Source of the DNA: Winogradskya humida | GTDB taxonomy: Bacteria; Actinomycetota; Actinomycetes; Mycobacteriales; Micromonosporaceae | Direction: 5' to 3' | Assembly: GCF_016862215.1 (NCBI RefSeq) | Contig: NZ_BOMN01000030.1 | Span: 37,364 to 101,363, forward strand | Length of the DNA stretch: 64,000 bases | In this document: positions 26,909 to 36,197 of the stretch, one piece after another | How positions within the stretch are numbered: position 1 is the first letter of the stretch | Layout: the number at the start of each line of letters is the position of its first letter | Program-made: the position numbers and the translations under genes | Notes under the pieces: generated by a model | Database searches by the model: none | What the model saw: the letters and a program-made list of their open reading frames with translations, nothing else | What the model was told of the DNA's origin: nothing

Positions 26909-29047
26909 ATGGATGCCGACGAGTCCCGACCCGCGATCCGCCGTGGCCGGCCCGTGGAACGCGTCGTGCTGCCGGCCGGACCCGCGCGGGATTTAGCGGA
27001 GGTTCTCTACCGGTTGTATGCGGAGGCGGACTGTCCGCGGCTGGACGACTTGGTCGAGACGATCGCCGCGGATGACAGCCTTCCCGGGGCACCGAAGAAG
27101 GATCTGATCAGCAAGATCCTCAGCGGTGAGGGCCTGGGGACGCAGCAGGACACCGTGACCGTTGCCGTCGCTATGGCTCATGCTGCCGGTCGCGGGGACA
27201 CTGAGAAACTGGCAGAGAAGGTGCGCCAGTTATGGATCGACGCCAGGACGGCGCCCGCATCTCTACCCCTGGCACGGCTGGGCCGGGCAGTCGCAGCCTG
27301 CGATCCTCTGGCGCTGGAAGTTCATCCCACGATCCAGGCGCATGGCCTCGGGCAGCACCCGGGCCTGCTGCCGGCGTACGTGCCCCGGACTCATGATGCG
27401 CGGCTACGGAACGTGGCTGATGAAGTGATCCAGGGGAGTTCGCGGATGGTGACACTGGTCGGCGGTTCGTCGACCGGGAAGACCCGGGCCGCGTGGGAAC
27501 TAACCCAGTATCTGGATCGACGGACGCCGAATCAATGGCGCTTGTGGCATCCTTATGACCCGACCCGCTCGAGTGCAGTGGAATCCGTCCTGGACCAGGT
27601 CGGCCCGTACACGATTGTCTGGCTGAATGAGGCGCAGCACTACCTCATGCCCGCTGTCCCGGAACTCGGTGAGCGGGTCGCAGCCGGCCTGCGCACAGTG
27701 CTCAATGACCCGAGCTGCGGACCGGTACTGATCCTGGCCACGCTCTGGCCGCAGTACTGGCAGATGCTGGCCTCACGGCCCGACCCCGGCCAGCCGGACC
27801 CGTTTGCCCAGGCTCGGGATCTGCTGACCGCGACCGCGGTGATTGTCAGCGACAGGTTCACTCCTGAAGAGCTCGCCGGCCTGGTCGAGGAGGGCACCGA
27901 TCCTCGGGTACGACAGGCCGCTGCCCGTGCCGAGAACGGCCGTGTCACGCAGTACCTCGCAGGTGCGCCCGAACTCGAGGTCCGATACCGCACGGCCCCC
28001 GCTGCGGCACGGGCGGTCATCCGGGCGGCGATGGACGCACGTCGTCTCGGCCATCCCCTCGCCTTGCCGCATGCCCTACTGGCTCGAGCCGTGCCGGGTT
28101 ATCTCGACGACCAAGACTGGGATGCGCTCGGAGAAGGCTGGCTCGAACAGGCCCTCGCCTACTGTGCGGAGCCTTGCAAGGGTGCCCGCGGACCCCTGAC
28201 CCGAGTTCGTAGCCGGCTTGGCATCGGACCTCTCGAAAGAGGTCAGCAGCTTTACCGACTCGCGGACTATCTCGAACAAACCGGAAGCATCGAGCGTGTC
28301 GCCGTCTATCCGCCCGACACACTCTGGGCCGCTTTCAACTCGACCATCACCGACACCGGTTTGCTGCGCGCGCTCGCCCGGCAGGCCGAGGAGCGAGGTC
28401 GCTATCAGCACGCTGTCAACCTTTATCGCAATGCCGCCGAACGCGGTGACGTCCACGCTTTCCACGCGTTGGGCGTGCGACGGGAGCGATCCGGCGATCC
28501 CATCGGCGCTGACGAGCAAGTTTTGCCGGCCATCGATCATCGTGTCCCAAGGACTCCGCAGACCGAGTCCCTGCCACGAGAACAGCACGCGGATCGCATC
28601 GTGATTGCAGCGCCTTACTCGCACGAAACCACCGCAGCCGTGGTCCAGGCCCTGGTCCGGGAACAACACGGTGACCCCGTCGGTGCGGAGACCCTGGCCA
28701 TCAAGGCCGCCGACCGCGGCAACCCGAACGGATTGCAGATCCTGGCCCTACGACGGGAGCAGAACGGGAATCTGGCGAGTGCCGAGGCTCTGGTCGTTCA
28801 GGCTGCTGACCGCGGCGACACCGAAGCGCTCCGGACCCTGGCCCTGCGGCGTCTGCAGAACGGACACCTCGCTGGGGCGGAAAAGTTGCTCTTGCAGGCC
28901 GTCAATCGCGGTGACGCCCGGGCGTTGCTCGCCCTGGCCCAGCTCAGGGAACACGACAGAGACGCCGTGAACGGTGAACGGTTGCGGCGGTTCGGACTGA
29001 CCGGCGCAGGCACACCGGCCTGGAGCCTGGACTTCAGCGCAGGGTGA
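26909..29047 (+). CDS. P-loop NTPase with C-terminal Sel1/TPR-like repeats (STAND-like)
   Basis: The start is taken as ATG 26909 (712 residues), although the frame is open from a GTG at 26771. An N-terminal helical domain (about 15-110, LAEVLYRLYAEADCPRLDDLVETIAAD) resembles the effector or sensor helices that precede actinomycete ATPases. A Walker A (TLVGGSSTGKTRAAWEL) is near residue 182 and a Walker B-like TIVWLNEAQHYL near 237. The last about 170 residues are repeats of about 35 residues (LRREQNGNLASAEALVVQAADRGDTEAL) of Sel1/TPR type. This order, helical domain-NTPase-repeats, is that of signal-transducing STAND-like NTPases, some of which act in defence. The function of this protein is unknown. 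It ends convergently 13 bases from the vWA gene. Confidence 0.75.
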   Translation: MDADESRPAIRRGRPVERVVLPAGPARDLAEVLYRLYAEADCPRLDDLVETIAADDSLPGAPKKDLISKILSGEGLGTQQDTVTVAVAMAHAAGRGDTEKLAEKVRQLWIDARTAPASLPLARLGRAVAACDPLALEVHPTIQAHGLGQHPGLLPAYVPRTHDARLRNVADEVIQGSSRMVTLVGGSSTGKTRAAWELTQYLDRRTPNQWRLWHPYDPTRSSAVESVLDQVGPYTIVWLNEAQHYLMPAVPELGERVAAGLRTVLNDPSCGPVLILATLWPQYWQMLASRPDPGQPDPFAQARDLLTATAVIVSDRFTPEELAGLVEEGTDPRVRQAAARAENGRVTQYLAGAPELEVRYRTAPAAARAVIRAAMDARRLGHPLALPHALLARAVPGYLDDQDWDALGEGWLEQALAYCAEPCKGARGPLTRVRSRLGIGPLERGQQLYRLADYLEQTGSIERVAVYPPDTLWAAFNSTITDTGLLRALARQAEERGRYQHAVNLYRNAAERGDVHAFHALGVRRERSGDPIGADEQVLPAIDHRVPRTPQTESLPREQHADRIVIAAPYSHETTAAVVQALVREQHGDPVGAETLAIKAADRGNPNGLQILALRREQNGNLASAEALVVQAADRGDTEALRTLALRRLQNGHLAGAEKLLLQAVNRGDARALLALAQLREHDRDAVNGERLRRFGLTGAGTPAWSLDFSAG

Positions 29048-29060
29048 GGGCTTGGGCGCG

Positions 29061-30116
29061 TTACGGGCGGGGGCGGCTCCACCAGAGGGAGAGGCCGGTG
29101 GCGGTGAAGGCGCAGAGGAAGCCGGCCAGGAGGAACCAGGCGGTGATCTCGACGTTCTGTTTGTGGAGGCCGAATTCTTTGGGGAGGTCGCCGAGGACGT
29201 CGTTGAGTTGGTCGGCGTCTTCGGCTCGGAAGTAGCGGCCGCCGGTGAGGTCGGCGACTGAGTTGAGGGCTTGTTCGTCGATTTGCTGGTTGCGGCCTCC
29301 TCCGCCGAAGCCGCCTCCGCCCCGGTTGCCGCGGCCCATGAAGGAGTCGCCGCTGACCTGGTCGGGGGTGCAGACCATTTGGGCGGGCTGGGTGGTGCCG
29401 AAGCCGATCGTGTAGACGCGGACGTGGCGGGCGGCGGCCTGCTCGGCGGCGGTGACCGGGTCTACGCCGGTGCTGTTGGCGCCGTCGGTGAGGACGACGA
29501 TGGTGTCCGGGACGTAGTCGCCGAGGGTGTTGGGTGGGGTGTCGGTCAGGTCGATGCCGGTGGCTGCTACTTCGGGGTTGTTTTCGGCGATGGCGTCCAG
29601 GGAGGTCAGGATGGCCTGGCCGATGGCTGTTCCGCGGGCGGTTTTGAGGGTGTCCATCGCGTCGAGCAGGGCGTTCTTGTCCGTGGTCGGGGCTACCAGG
29701 AGGCCGGAGATGCCGGAGAAGGCGACGAGGCCGATCTTGGTGCCGTCGTCCTGGGCCTTGATGAATTCGCGGGCGGCGTCGCTGGCCACCGCGAGGCGGT
29801 TGGGGGCGATGTCGGTGGTGCACATCGAGCCGGAGACGTCGATGGCCAGCAGGATCGAGGTGTTGTTGGCCGGGACCGAGAGGGAGGCCTGGGGGCGGCC
29901 CGCGCCGACGGCCAGGGCGAGCAGTCCGGTCAGGAACAGGTAGACCGGGATTTTGCGGCGCCAGGCGGTGCGGCCGGGGAGGGCCGCGCGGATCAGGGCG
30001 ATGCTGGAGACGGTGATCGCGGAGCGTTTGCGGCGGCGGTTCAGCCACCAGCGCAGGGCCAGCAGCAGCGGCACCGCCAGCAGCGCGAGCAGGGCCCACG
30101 GCCAGCTGAACGACAT
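29061..30116 (-). CDS. Membrane-anchored von Willebrand factor A protein (BatA-like)
   Basis: The 351-residue product has two N-terminal helices around residues 5-25 and 55-75, a vWA domain with a complete metal-binding motif (AIDVSGSMCTTD), and a C-terminal helix near 325-345. A Gly-rich stretch (MGRGNRGGGGFGGGGRNQQ) interrupts the domain after residue 240. Such proteins work with MoxR ATPases in assembling or activating envelope or metalloprotein complexes. It is the last gene of the operon and its ATG overlaps the TGA of the preceding gene (TGATG). Confidence 0.9.
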   Translation of the reverse strand: MSFSWPWALLALLAVPLLLALRWWLNRRRKRSAITVSSIALIRAALPGRTAWRRKIPVYLFLTGLLALAVGAGRPQASLSVPANNTSILLAIDVSGSMCTTDIAPNRLAVASDAAREFIKAQDDGTKIGLVAFSGISGLLVAPTTDKNALLDAMDTLKTARGTAIGQAILTSLDAIAENNPEVAATGIDLTDTPPNTLGDYVPDTIVVLTDGANSTGVDPVTAAEQAAARHVRVYTIGFGTTQPAQMVCTPDQVSGDSFMGRGNRGGGGFGGGGRNQQIDEQALNSVADLTGGRYFRAEDADQLNDVLGDLPKEFGLHKQNVEITAWFLLAGFLCAFTATGLSLWWSRPRP

Positions 30117-31084
30117 CAGACGATCCTTCCGTGCCAGCGTGTGCCCAGCAGGCCGCCGGCGAACAGCAGCAGGAGAGCGGCGCCGGCGAACGGCGCGGTC
30201 AGTTCGACCGGCTTCTTCTCGGTGGTCAGGCGCAGGTCGATCGACTTGGTGGTGTTGTCCAGCGCGGCTGCGTCACCGGCTGCCTGGTACGCGCCGCCGG
30301 TCGTCTGCGCGACCGTGGTGAGCAGGGATTCGTCGAGCGCGGTGTTCAGCTGGTAGCCGTCCACCTCGACGGTGGCACCTTTGGCGGTGCCAACCCCGAC
30401 AGTCTGGATGCGTACGCCCGCAGCGGCCGCAAGCTCAGCAGCCGCCTCAGCATCGGGGCCCCCGGTCTCTTGACCGTCCGAGAAGATCACGACCGTCGCG
30501 GACGGCCAGTAGCCGAGGTCGGTGGAGGTGGAGTCCGCTGTCACCGGTTTGCCCGTGACGGTGCCGAGCGCGACGAGGATGGCCTGGCCGAGTGAGGTGC
30601 CACCACCCGGCTTGAGCCGTTTGATCGCGGCGACGGACGCGGTGTGGTCGGCGGTCGGCGCCTGGGTGAGCAGGGCCTGGTCGCCGAAGAGCATGACGCC
30701 GACGTCGACGGTGTCCGGCTGGTCGTTGACGAAGTCGGTGGCGGCGGCCTGGGCGGCGCCGAGCCGGGTCGGCTGCACGTCGGCGGCGGACATGCTGTTG
30801 GAGACGTCGAAGGCGAGTACCACGGTGCCCGAGACCCGGGGCACGGACAGCTCGGCCTGGGGACGCGCCAGACCGACCAGCATGATCGGAAGGGCGGCGA
30901 TAAGGAGGGCGTACGGAAGATGGCGCCGTAATGCCGGCCGCCGTGACCCGCCCCCGGCGAGCACCCCGAACCCGGCCGCGGTCAGTGCCCGGGTCCGCCG
31001 GCGTTGCAGGGTGACGTAGCCGTAGATCGCCAAGCCGGTGACCAGCACCGCGACGGCGATCACGATCGGGTAGAGGAAGCTCAT
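30116..31084 (-). CDS. Second membrane-anchored vWA protein
   Basis: The 322-residue product has helices at about 5-25 and 55-75, a vWA domain with DxSxS (AFDVSNSMSAAD) and a C-terminal helix at about 298-315. It is a paralogue of the following gene, and the pair probably forms a heteromer at the membrane. It overlaps the DUF58 gene by 4 bases. Confidence 0.9.
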   Translation of the reverse strand: MSFLYPIVIAVAVLVTGLAIYGYVTLQRRRTRALTAAGFGVLAGGGSRRPALRRHLPYALLIAALPIMLVGLARPQAELSVPRVSGTVVLAFDVSNSMSAADVQPTRLGAAQAAATDFVNDQPDTVDVGVMLFGDQALLTQAPTADHTASVAAIKRLKPGGGTSLGQAILVALGTVTGKPVTADSTSTDLGYWPSATVVIFSDGQETGGPDAEAAAELAAAAGVRIQTVGVGTAKGATVEVDGYQLNTALDESLLTTVAQTTGGAYQAAGDAAALDNTTKSIDLRLTTEKKPVELTAPFAGAALLLLFAGGLLGTRWHGRIV

Positions 31085-31968
31085 CGGCGTACCCGTCCGG
31101 ATCGCTGGACCATGCCGACCAGAGCGGTGAGCAGGTCCTGGTCGGTGGTGATGCGGTGCGCGTCGACGCCGGCCCGGCGCATGCCCTCCGCGAGCTCGTC
31201 CTCGCGGGCGCCGACCTGGGTGGCGAGGCGGCCGCGCAGGAGTGGGTCGCTGGTGTCGACGAGGATCTGCTCACCGGTTTCCGCGTCCTCGACCAGGATC
31301 AGGCCGAGGTCGGGGAGCTCGAGCTCGGCGGGGTCGACGACGCGGATGACGACGACCTCGTGGCGGTGGGTGAGCATCGCGAGGGGGCGGTCCCAGCCCG
31401 GGTCGCCGATGAAGTCGGACATCACGAAGACCAGGCTGCGCCGGCGCAATGTGGTGACGGCGGCGAGCTGCAGCATCGCGGACAAGTCGGTGGAGGAGCC
31501 CGGGGTGCCCGGCGTAACAGGACGCAACAGCTCGTGGGTGATACGCAGAATCTGATCTCTGCCCGTACGCGGCGGAATGATCTTGTGGTTGCCGTTGTCG
31601 TAGAGGATCGCGCCGATCCGGTTGCCGCCCTGGGTGACCAGCCGCCCCAGGCTCACCGCAAGCTCGGTGGCGATGGACTCTTTACCGGCACCCTGGCCGA
31701 ACCGCATCGACGCCGACCGGTCGATGACCAGCCACGCCGTCAGCTCGCGGTCCTCGGTGTACTGCCGGACGAACGGCTCGTCGAGGCGGGCCGTGACGTT
31801 CCAGTCGATGTGCCGGACGTCGTCCTCGGGCGTGTACGCGCGCAGGTCGGTGAAGTCGATGCCGGTGCCGTGCCACACCGTGCGGTAGGCGCCCTGCAGG
31901 CGCCCGTCGAGGCGGCGGCCGAGACGCCACTCGAGACGCCGCAGCAGCCGGTCGGGGGCCGAGGTCAT
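31081..31968 (-). CDS. DUF58 family protein
   Basis: This 295-residue soluble protein has the DUF58 hallmark YTPEDDVRHIDWNVTARLDEPFVRQYTEDRE at about 47-77 (split here as a pattern of DxVRxIDW and RxYxEDRE) followed by a vWA-like fold with LVIDRSASM. DUF58 proteins are fixed partners of MoxR ATPases. The start is 3 bases after the MoxR stop. Confidence 0.9.
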   Translation of the reverse strand: MTSAPDRLLRRLEWRLGRRLDGRLQGAYRTVWHGTGIDFTDLRAYTPEDDVRHIDWNVTARLDEPFVRQYTEDRELTAWLVIDRSASMRFGQGAGKESIATELAVSLGRLVTQGGNRIGAILYDNGNHKIIPPRTGRDQILRITHELLRPVTPGTPGSSTDLSAMLQLAAVTTLRRRSLVFVMSDFIGDPGWDRPLAMLTHRHEVVVIRVVDPAELELPDLGLILVEDAETGEQILVDTSDPLLRGRLATQVGAREDELAEGMRRAGVDAHRITTDQDLLTALVGMVQRSGRVRR

Positions 31969-31971
31969 GGC

Positions 31972-32970
31972 TCAGCGGCCCCGGCCGGCGGGCTCGGGAA
32001 CGGAGAGGTTCGCGAGCACCTTGCCGAGGATCATGTCCGGGGTGATCTCGTCGGAGAGCGCCTCGTAGGAGAGCACCAGGCGGTGCCGCAGCACGTCGAG
32101 GGCCAGGTCGGCGAGGTCCTCGGGGACCACGTACTCACGGCCGCGCAGGTAGGCGAGGGCGCGCCCGGCCAGCACGAGACTGATCGACGATCGCGGGCTG
32201 GCACCGAACGTGACGTACTTGGCGAGGTCGGTCAGGCCCACCTTCGCGGGGTCACGGGTGGCGTGCGCGAGGTTGACGGCGTACTCGATGAGGGAGGGGT
32301 CGACGTAGACCTGGTCGGCCGCCTGCTGGAGCCCCACCAGGATCTCCGGGTCGATGATCTTCTGGATCACCGCGGCGGGGGCGAGGGCCCGCTCGACGAC
32401 CACGAACTCCTCGGTCACCGTCGGGTAGCCGATGACCACCTTCATCATGAACCGGTCGACCTGCGCCTCGGGCAGTGGATAGGTGCCCTCGGACTCGATC
32501 GGGTTCTGGGTCGCCATGACCAGGAACGGGTTGGGCACCTTATGGGTTTCGCGACCGATGGTGACCTGGCGTTCCTGCATGACCTCCAGCAGCGCGCTCT
32601 GCACCTTGGCCGGCGCCCGGTTGATCTCGTCGGCGAGCAGCAGGTTGGTGAAGACCGGCCCGAGCGACACCTGGAACTCGCCGGTGGGCTGGTGGAAGAC
32701 CCGGGTGCCGAGGATGTCGGCGGGCACCAGGTCGGGGGTGAACTGCACGCGGTGGAACTCGCCGCCGATCGCCTCCGCGAGCGACTTCACCGCGAGCGTC
32801 TTGGCGAGCCCGGGCACGCCCTCGACCAGGATGTGCCCGCGGGCGAGCAGCGCCACAACCAGCCGTTCGAGCAGCACGTCCTGACCCACGATGGTCTTCT
32901 TGACCTCGTAGAGGACCTTCTCGATCGGGCCCGCGGCAGCTGCCGGGGTTCCCGCGTCGTTCCAACTCAT
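31972..32970 (-). CDS. MoxR-type AAA+ ATPase
   Basis: The 332-residue AAA+ protein has Walker A GVPGLAKT, Walker [12 protein letters not shown], sensor 1 MATQNPIE and the C-terminal lid. MoxR proteins act as chaperone-like ATPases with DUF58 and vWA partners, all encoded downstream here. It lies 21 bases after the serine protease gene, so all five genes are probably co-transcribed. Confidence 0.92.
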   Translation of the reverse strand: MSWNDAGTPAAAAGPIEKVLYEVKKTIVGQDVLLERLVVALLARGHILVEGVPGLAKTLAVKSLAEAIGGEFHRVQFTPDLVPADILGTRVFHQPTGEFQVSLGPVFTNLLLADEINRAPAKVQSALLEVMQERQVTIGRETHKVPNPFLVMATQNPIESEGTYPLPEAQVDRFMMKVVIGYPTVTEEFVVVERALAPAAVIQKIIDPEILVGLQQAADQVYVDPSLIEYAVNLAHATRDPAKVGLTDLAKYVTFGASPRSSISLVLAGRALAYLRGREYVVPEDLADLALDVLRHRLVLSYEALSDEITPDMILGKVLANLSVPEPAGRGR

Positions 32971-32991
32971 GCAGCGGTCCTTCCTAGAGGC

Positions 32992-33867
32992 CTAAAGGGG
33001 AGGTGCCTGGCCGGTGCCGTCGCCGCCCGCGCCCAGGGCGGACCCGATCGGCACGGCGAACCCGATGCCGATGAACGTGCCCGCATCCGTCGGGTTCGCG
33101 AGCGACACCACGATGCCGATCACCTCGCCGCGGTCGTTGATCAGCGGGCCGCCCGAGCTGCCCGGGTTCACGGCCGCGTCGAACTGGATGAGGCCCTCGG
33201 GCCCGTCGCCAGAGATCGTGCGGTTGAGACCGGAGACGACACCGCTGCTGGTGCTCATGGTCAGCCCGAGCGGGTTGCCGATCGCCACCACGGTGTCGCC
33301 GACCGCGGGGCCGCCACCGAGCACCGCGGGCACCAGCGTCTCCGGCAGCTGCGCCGGGGTCAGCGTGGCGATGTCCTGCGCGGGGTCGGAACTGGCAACG
33401 GAAGCGGTCGTCTCGGTGCCGTCGGTGTAACTGATCTTGATAGCGGTGGCGCCGTCGACGACGTGGAAGGCGGTCAGGATCGAGCCGTCCGCGTTGGCGA
33501 TCACGCCGGTGCCGATCGCCGACTCGGTCATGTTCTTCGCCTGGGTCGACGTGCCACGGCGGGTTGTCTGGATCCGTACCACCGAGGGCAGCAGCGTCTG
33601 ATAGACGTCTGCCGTGCTCAACGGGCCCTGCGAGGCGGACGGGGTGGGCGCGGGCTTCGGCGCGACCGCGGCCGGGGTGTCGTCGCCGCGGGTGAACACG
33701 ACGACGGTGATCACCAGCGCCCACGCCAGGATCACCCCGAGCAGCACACGTCGGCGCAGCTCAGGGGTGTTCCACTGGCGCTTCGGCGCGGAATCGGAGC
33801 TGTCCGGTTCGTCAGACAGCTCCGATGGCTCCGAAGTCGGCAGCACCGTCATCACGGGACGCTCCAT
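32992..33867 (-). CDS. Membrane-anchored trypsin-like (HtrA-type, no PDZ) serine protease
   Basis: The 291-residue product has a cytoplasmic acidic N-terminus, one membrane anchor at about 40-60 ([18 protein letters not shown]) and an extracytoplasmic chymotrypsin-fold domain with a complete triad: His in LTAFHVVDG, Asp in DPAQDIATL and Ser in NPGSSGGPL. There is no PDZ domain before the stop. It heads the MoxR-DUF58-vWA operon, suggesting envelope quality control. Confidence 0.9.
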   Translation of the reverse strand: MERPVMTVLPTSEPSELSDEPDSSDSAPKRQWNTPELRRRVLLGVILAWALVITVVVFTRGDDTPAAVAPKPAPTPSASQGPLSTADVYQTLLPSVVRIQTTRRGTSTQAKNMTESAIGTGVIANADGSILTAFHVVDGATAIKISYTDGTETTASVASSDPAQDIATLTPAQLPETLVPAVLGGGPAVGDTVVAIGNPLGLTMSTSSGVVSGLNRTISGDGPEGLIQFDAAVNPGSSGGPLINDRGEVIGIVVSLANPTDAGTFIGIGFAVPIGSALGAGGDGTGQAPPL

Positions 33868-33925
33868 GCACCGAGCCTAAGAGCGGTTCCTCAAAATTGA
33901 CCGAAAGAAGGCTGACCGGCTCACA

Positions 33926-35989
33926 TCAAGAGACGACCAGGCCGCCCATCCGCGGATCGGTGATGCTGTCCTTGCCGTTCTCCAGGTGACCGGCGCAGCG
34001 GTAGACGACCTCCGGACCCGCGGTGATCTCCAGGTCGTACCAGCCCCGGCTCCGGACGACCGCGAACGACTCGCGCGAGCTCTCACTGCCGCGCAGCGAC
34101 ACCGTTGTCCGTTTTGAGGTGTACGCGTCCCGCACGGTCAGCTGCAACCGGCTCGATCCCGCATTGGTGAACGTCACGGTGACCTTCTCCGCGCGCGTGT
34201 CGTAGTCGGTGCGCAGCCCGAGCACGGCGGCGGCGCGAGCGCTGCTCCGGAATTCCCGGTAGAAGCCGTTCGGGCCGTGGACCGACAGGTCATATCCGGT
34301 GGTCGCGGGCCACGTGCCGGTCAGTGTCTTGCCCGGCTCGACGGTGAAGCTGCGGGGGTCCTCGTCCTCGGCCATCGAGCGGGCCTGGAACACCGCCGTC
34401 GCGCGTCCCGTGTTGCGGAAGGTCACCGTCAGCGTGCCGTTGGCCACCCGGGCATCCGCGTGCAGCGAGTACGGCAGCGCGCGGGCGGGGCGTACACCCT
34501 TCTCCTGGTGGGGGAGGCGCTGGTCGGCCGGGGGAACGAGGATCGCGTTGGGGTGGCGTACGAGCTCCGCGGGTTTGAACTCCTCGGTGCCCGGCAGTCT
34601 CACCGGGCGCGACCGGTTCGGGGTCTTGAAGTCGAACGCGCTGGTCAGGTCGCCGGTGACCGCCCGCCGCCACGGCGTGATGTTGGATTCGACCAGGTCG
34701 GGGCGGCCGTTCGCGAAGCGCGCCTCGAGGAAACGGATCAGCGACGTGTGGTCGAAGAGCTGCGAGTTGACCCAGCCGCCGCGGGTCCACGGCGAGACGA
34801 CCACCATCGGCACCCGCAGACCGAGGCCGTAGGGGCCGGCCGGGTTGCTCGCGTTGCCCGGGAAGATCTCGTTGGTGGTGGGCACGGTCGACTCGCCCGG
34901 CGTCGGGGGCGCAAGGTGGTCGAAGAAGCCGCCCTCCTCGTCGTACGTGATGAAGAGCGCCATCTTGCTCCACACCTCGGGGTGCTCGGCGAGGATGTCG
35001 ATGACCTGCGAGACGTACCAGGCACCGAACGCGGGCTCCCAGTTCGGATGCTCGGTGTACGCCTCCGGCGCGACGATCCACGAGACGGCGGGCAGCGTGC
35101 CCTCGCTGACGTCCCGGCGGAAGTCGCTGAGCAGCGCCTCCGGGTCACGGCCCAGCGCGTTGACGTTCGTGCCCGTCTTGGCGCGGTCGGCGAGCGGGGT
35201 GCCCGGCGCGGCGTTCTGATACTGGTGGAAGTAGAGCAGTGCGTTGTCGCCGTAGTTGCCGATGTAGGGATCCGAGGTCCAGCCCCACGATCCTGCGGCG
35301 GTCAGGCCGGTGCCGACGTCCTGGTAGACCTTCCAGGGAATACCTGCGCGCTCGAGGCGTTCCGGGTAGGTCGACCAGTCGTAACCGGCCTCCGCGTTGG
35401 TGACCACCGGGCCGCCACCCAGGCCGTCGTTGCCCACCCAGCCGCTCCACATGTGATAGCGATTTGGGTCGGTCGGGCCCAGCAACGAGCAGTGATAGTT
35501 GTCGCAGACGGTGAACGCGTCGGCCAGCGCATACTGGTAGGGCAGGTCACCGCGGTTGTGGTAGGTCATCGTGGTGACGCCCTTGTTGGGAACAAACCGG
35601 TCGTGGCGGCCGTTGTTCCAGGCGGCGTGGCCATCGTTCCAGCCGTGCGGCGGGTCCGGCAGGAACGTTCGGCCGAGATCCGGCACGTCCGGGCGGAACG
35701 GCAGCAGATCCGGTCCACCGGCCTGCGGTTGCTGCCACACGGTCTTCCCGTTCGGGGTGCGCATCGGGTGCGGGTCGGCGAAACCTCGCACCCCGCGCAG
35801 CGTCCCGAAGTAGTGGTCGAACGACCTGTTCTCCTGCATGAGAAAGATGACGTGCTCGACGTCGGCGATGCTGCCCGTCCGGTCGTGGGCCGGGATCGAG
35901 AGCGCCTTGCTGAGGTCGAGCGGAATCGCCGCTGCGGCGGCCGGTAGTCCTGCCATGCGCAGGAAGGCCCGGCGATCGATGTTCGTCAT
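33926..35989 (-). CDS. plcC: Tat-exported phosphocholine-type phospholipase C
   Basis: This 687-residue phosphoesterase of the non-haemolytic phospholipase C/acid phosphatase family starts with a twin-arginine leader (NIDRRAFLRMAGLPAAAAA). The catalytic domain begins VEHVIFLMQENRSFDHYFGT, whose Glu-Asn bind metal, and includes HxxxxW-type words and YDEEGGFFDHLAPP. Two DUF756 beta domains occupy about 490-680. Substrate is probably phosphatidylcholine or a related phosphodiester outside the cell, helping phosphate scavenging. It is divergent from the rho paralogue. Confidence 0.9.
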   Translation of the reverse strand: MTNIDRRAFLRMAGLPAAAAAIPLDLSKALSIPAHDRTGSIADVEHVIFLMQENRSFDHYFGTLRGVRGFADPHPMRTPNGKTVWQQPQAGGPDLLPFRPDVPDLGRTFLPDPPHGWNDGHAAWNNGRHDRFVPNKGVTTMTYHNRGDLPYQYALADAFTVCDNYHCSLLGPTDPNRYHMWSGWVGNDGLGGGPVVTNAEAGYDWSTYPERLERAGIPWKVYQDVGTGLTAAGSWGWTSDPYIGNYGDNALLYFHQYQNAAPGTPLADRAKTGTNVNALGRDPEALLSDFRRDVSEGTLPAVSWIVAPEAYTEHPNWEPAFGAWYVSQVIDILAEHPEVWSKMALFITYDEEGGFFDHLAPPTPGESTVPTTNEIFPGNASNPAGPYGLGLRVPMVVVSPWTRGGWVNSQLFDHTSLIRFLEARFANGRPDLVESNITPWRRAVTGDLTSAFDFKTPNRSRPVRLPGTEEFKPAELVRHPNAILVPPADQRLPHQEKGVRPARALPYSLHADARVANGTLTVTFRNTGRATAVFQARSMAEDEDPRSFTVEPGKTLTGTWPATTGYDLSVHGPNGFYREFRSSARAAAVLGLRTDYDTRAEKVTVTFTNAGSSRLQLTVRDAYTSKRTTVSLRGSESSRESFAVVRSRGWYDLEITAGPEVVYRCAGHLENGKDSITDPRMGGLVVS

Positions 35990-36046
35990 GATTCCGGAAG
36001 TTATCGGTTTCAGATGGACAGAAAATGGCTAACAGGTGGTACATTG

Positions 36047-36094
36047 CAGGAAGCCAAGGCTGAGAGCGGCTGTAGTCGCCCCCAAGGCTTCCTG
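36047..36094 (+). promoter_or_regulatory. Long-range inverted repeat in the rho leader
   Basis: CAGGAAGCC (36047-36055) and GGCTTCCTG (36086-36094) form a perfect 9-bp stem enclosing 30 bases. It lies in the 208-base divergent region between plcC and rho, about 100 bases ahead of the rho start, and probably forms in the leader RNA if transcription begins before it. Confidence 0.5.
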
Positions 36095-36156
36095 GATTCA
36101 CCCTTTCGCACCTCACTGCTGCGTCTTCTACGACCCAGGCTGTGCGATCCCATTCT

Positions 36157-36186
36157 TGGCACCGACACGGTGCCACCTTCCTTTTT
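36157..36186 (+). promoter_or_regulatory. Attenuator-like hairpin before the rho ribosome site
   Basis: TGGCACCG (36157-36164) pairs with CGGTGCCA (36168-36175) over an ACA loop; a T5 run follows at 36182-36186. The GGAG ribosome site begins at 36187, so folding would favour early termination or mask translation. This is suggestive of autoregulation, known in principle for rho in other bacteria. Confidence 0.5.
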
Positions 36187-36197
36187 GGAGTTCCGCT

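Noticed and set aside
35817..35832. Possible SOS box (GAAC...GTTC)
   Set aside because: Half-sites are separated by five bases, not four, the flanks do not match, and it lies inside the phospholipase coding sequence.
36036..36197. 54-residue N-terminal extension of Rho
   Set aside because: This stretch holds the leader hairpins, has Cys/Trp/Pro-rich unlikely protein sequence, and a ribosome site marks the GTG at 36198.
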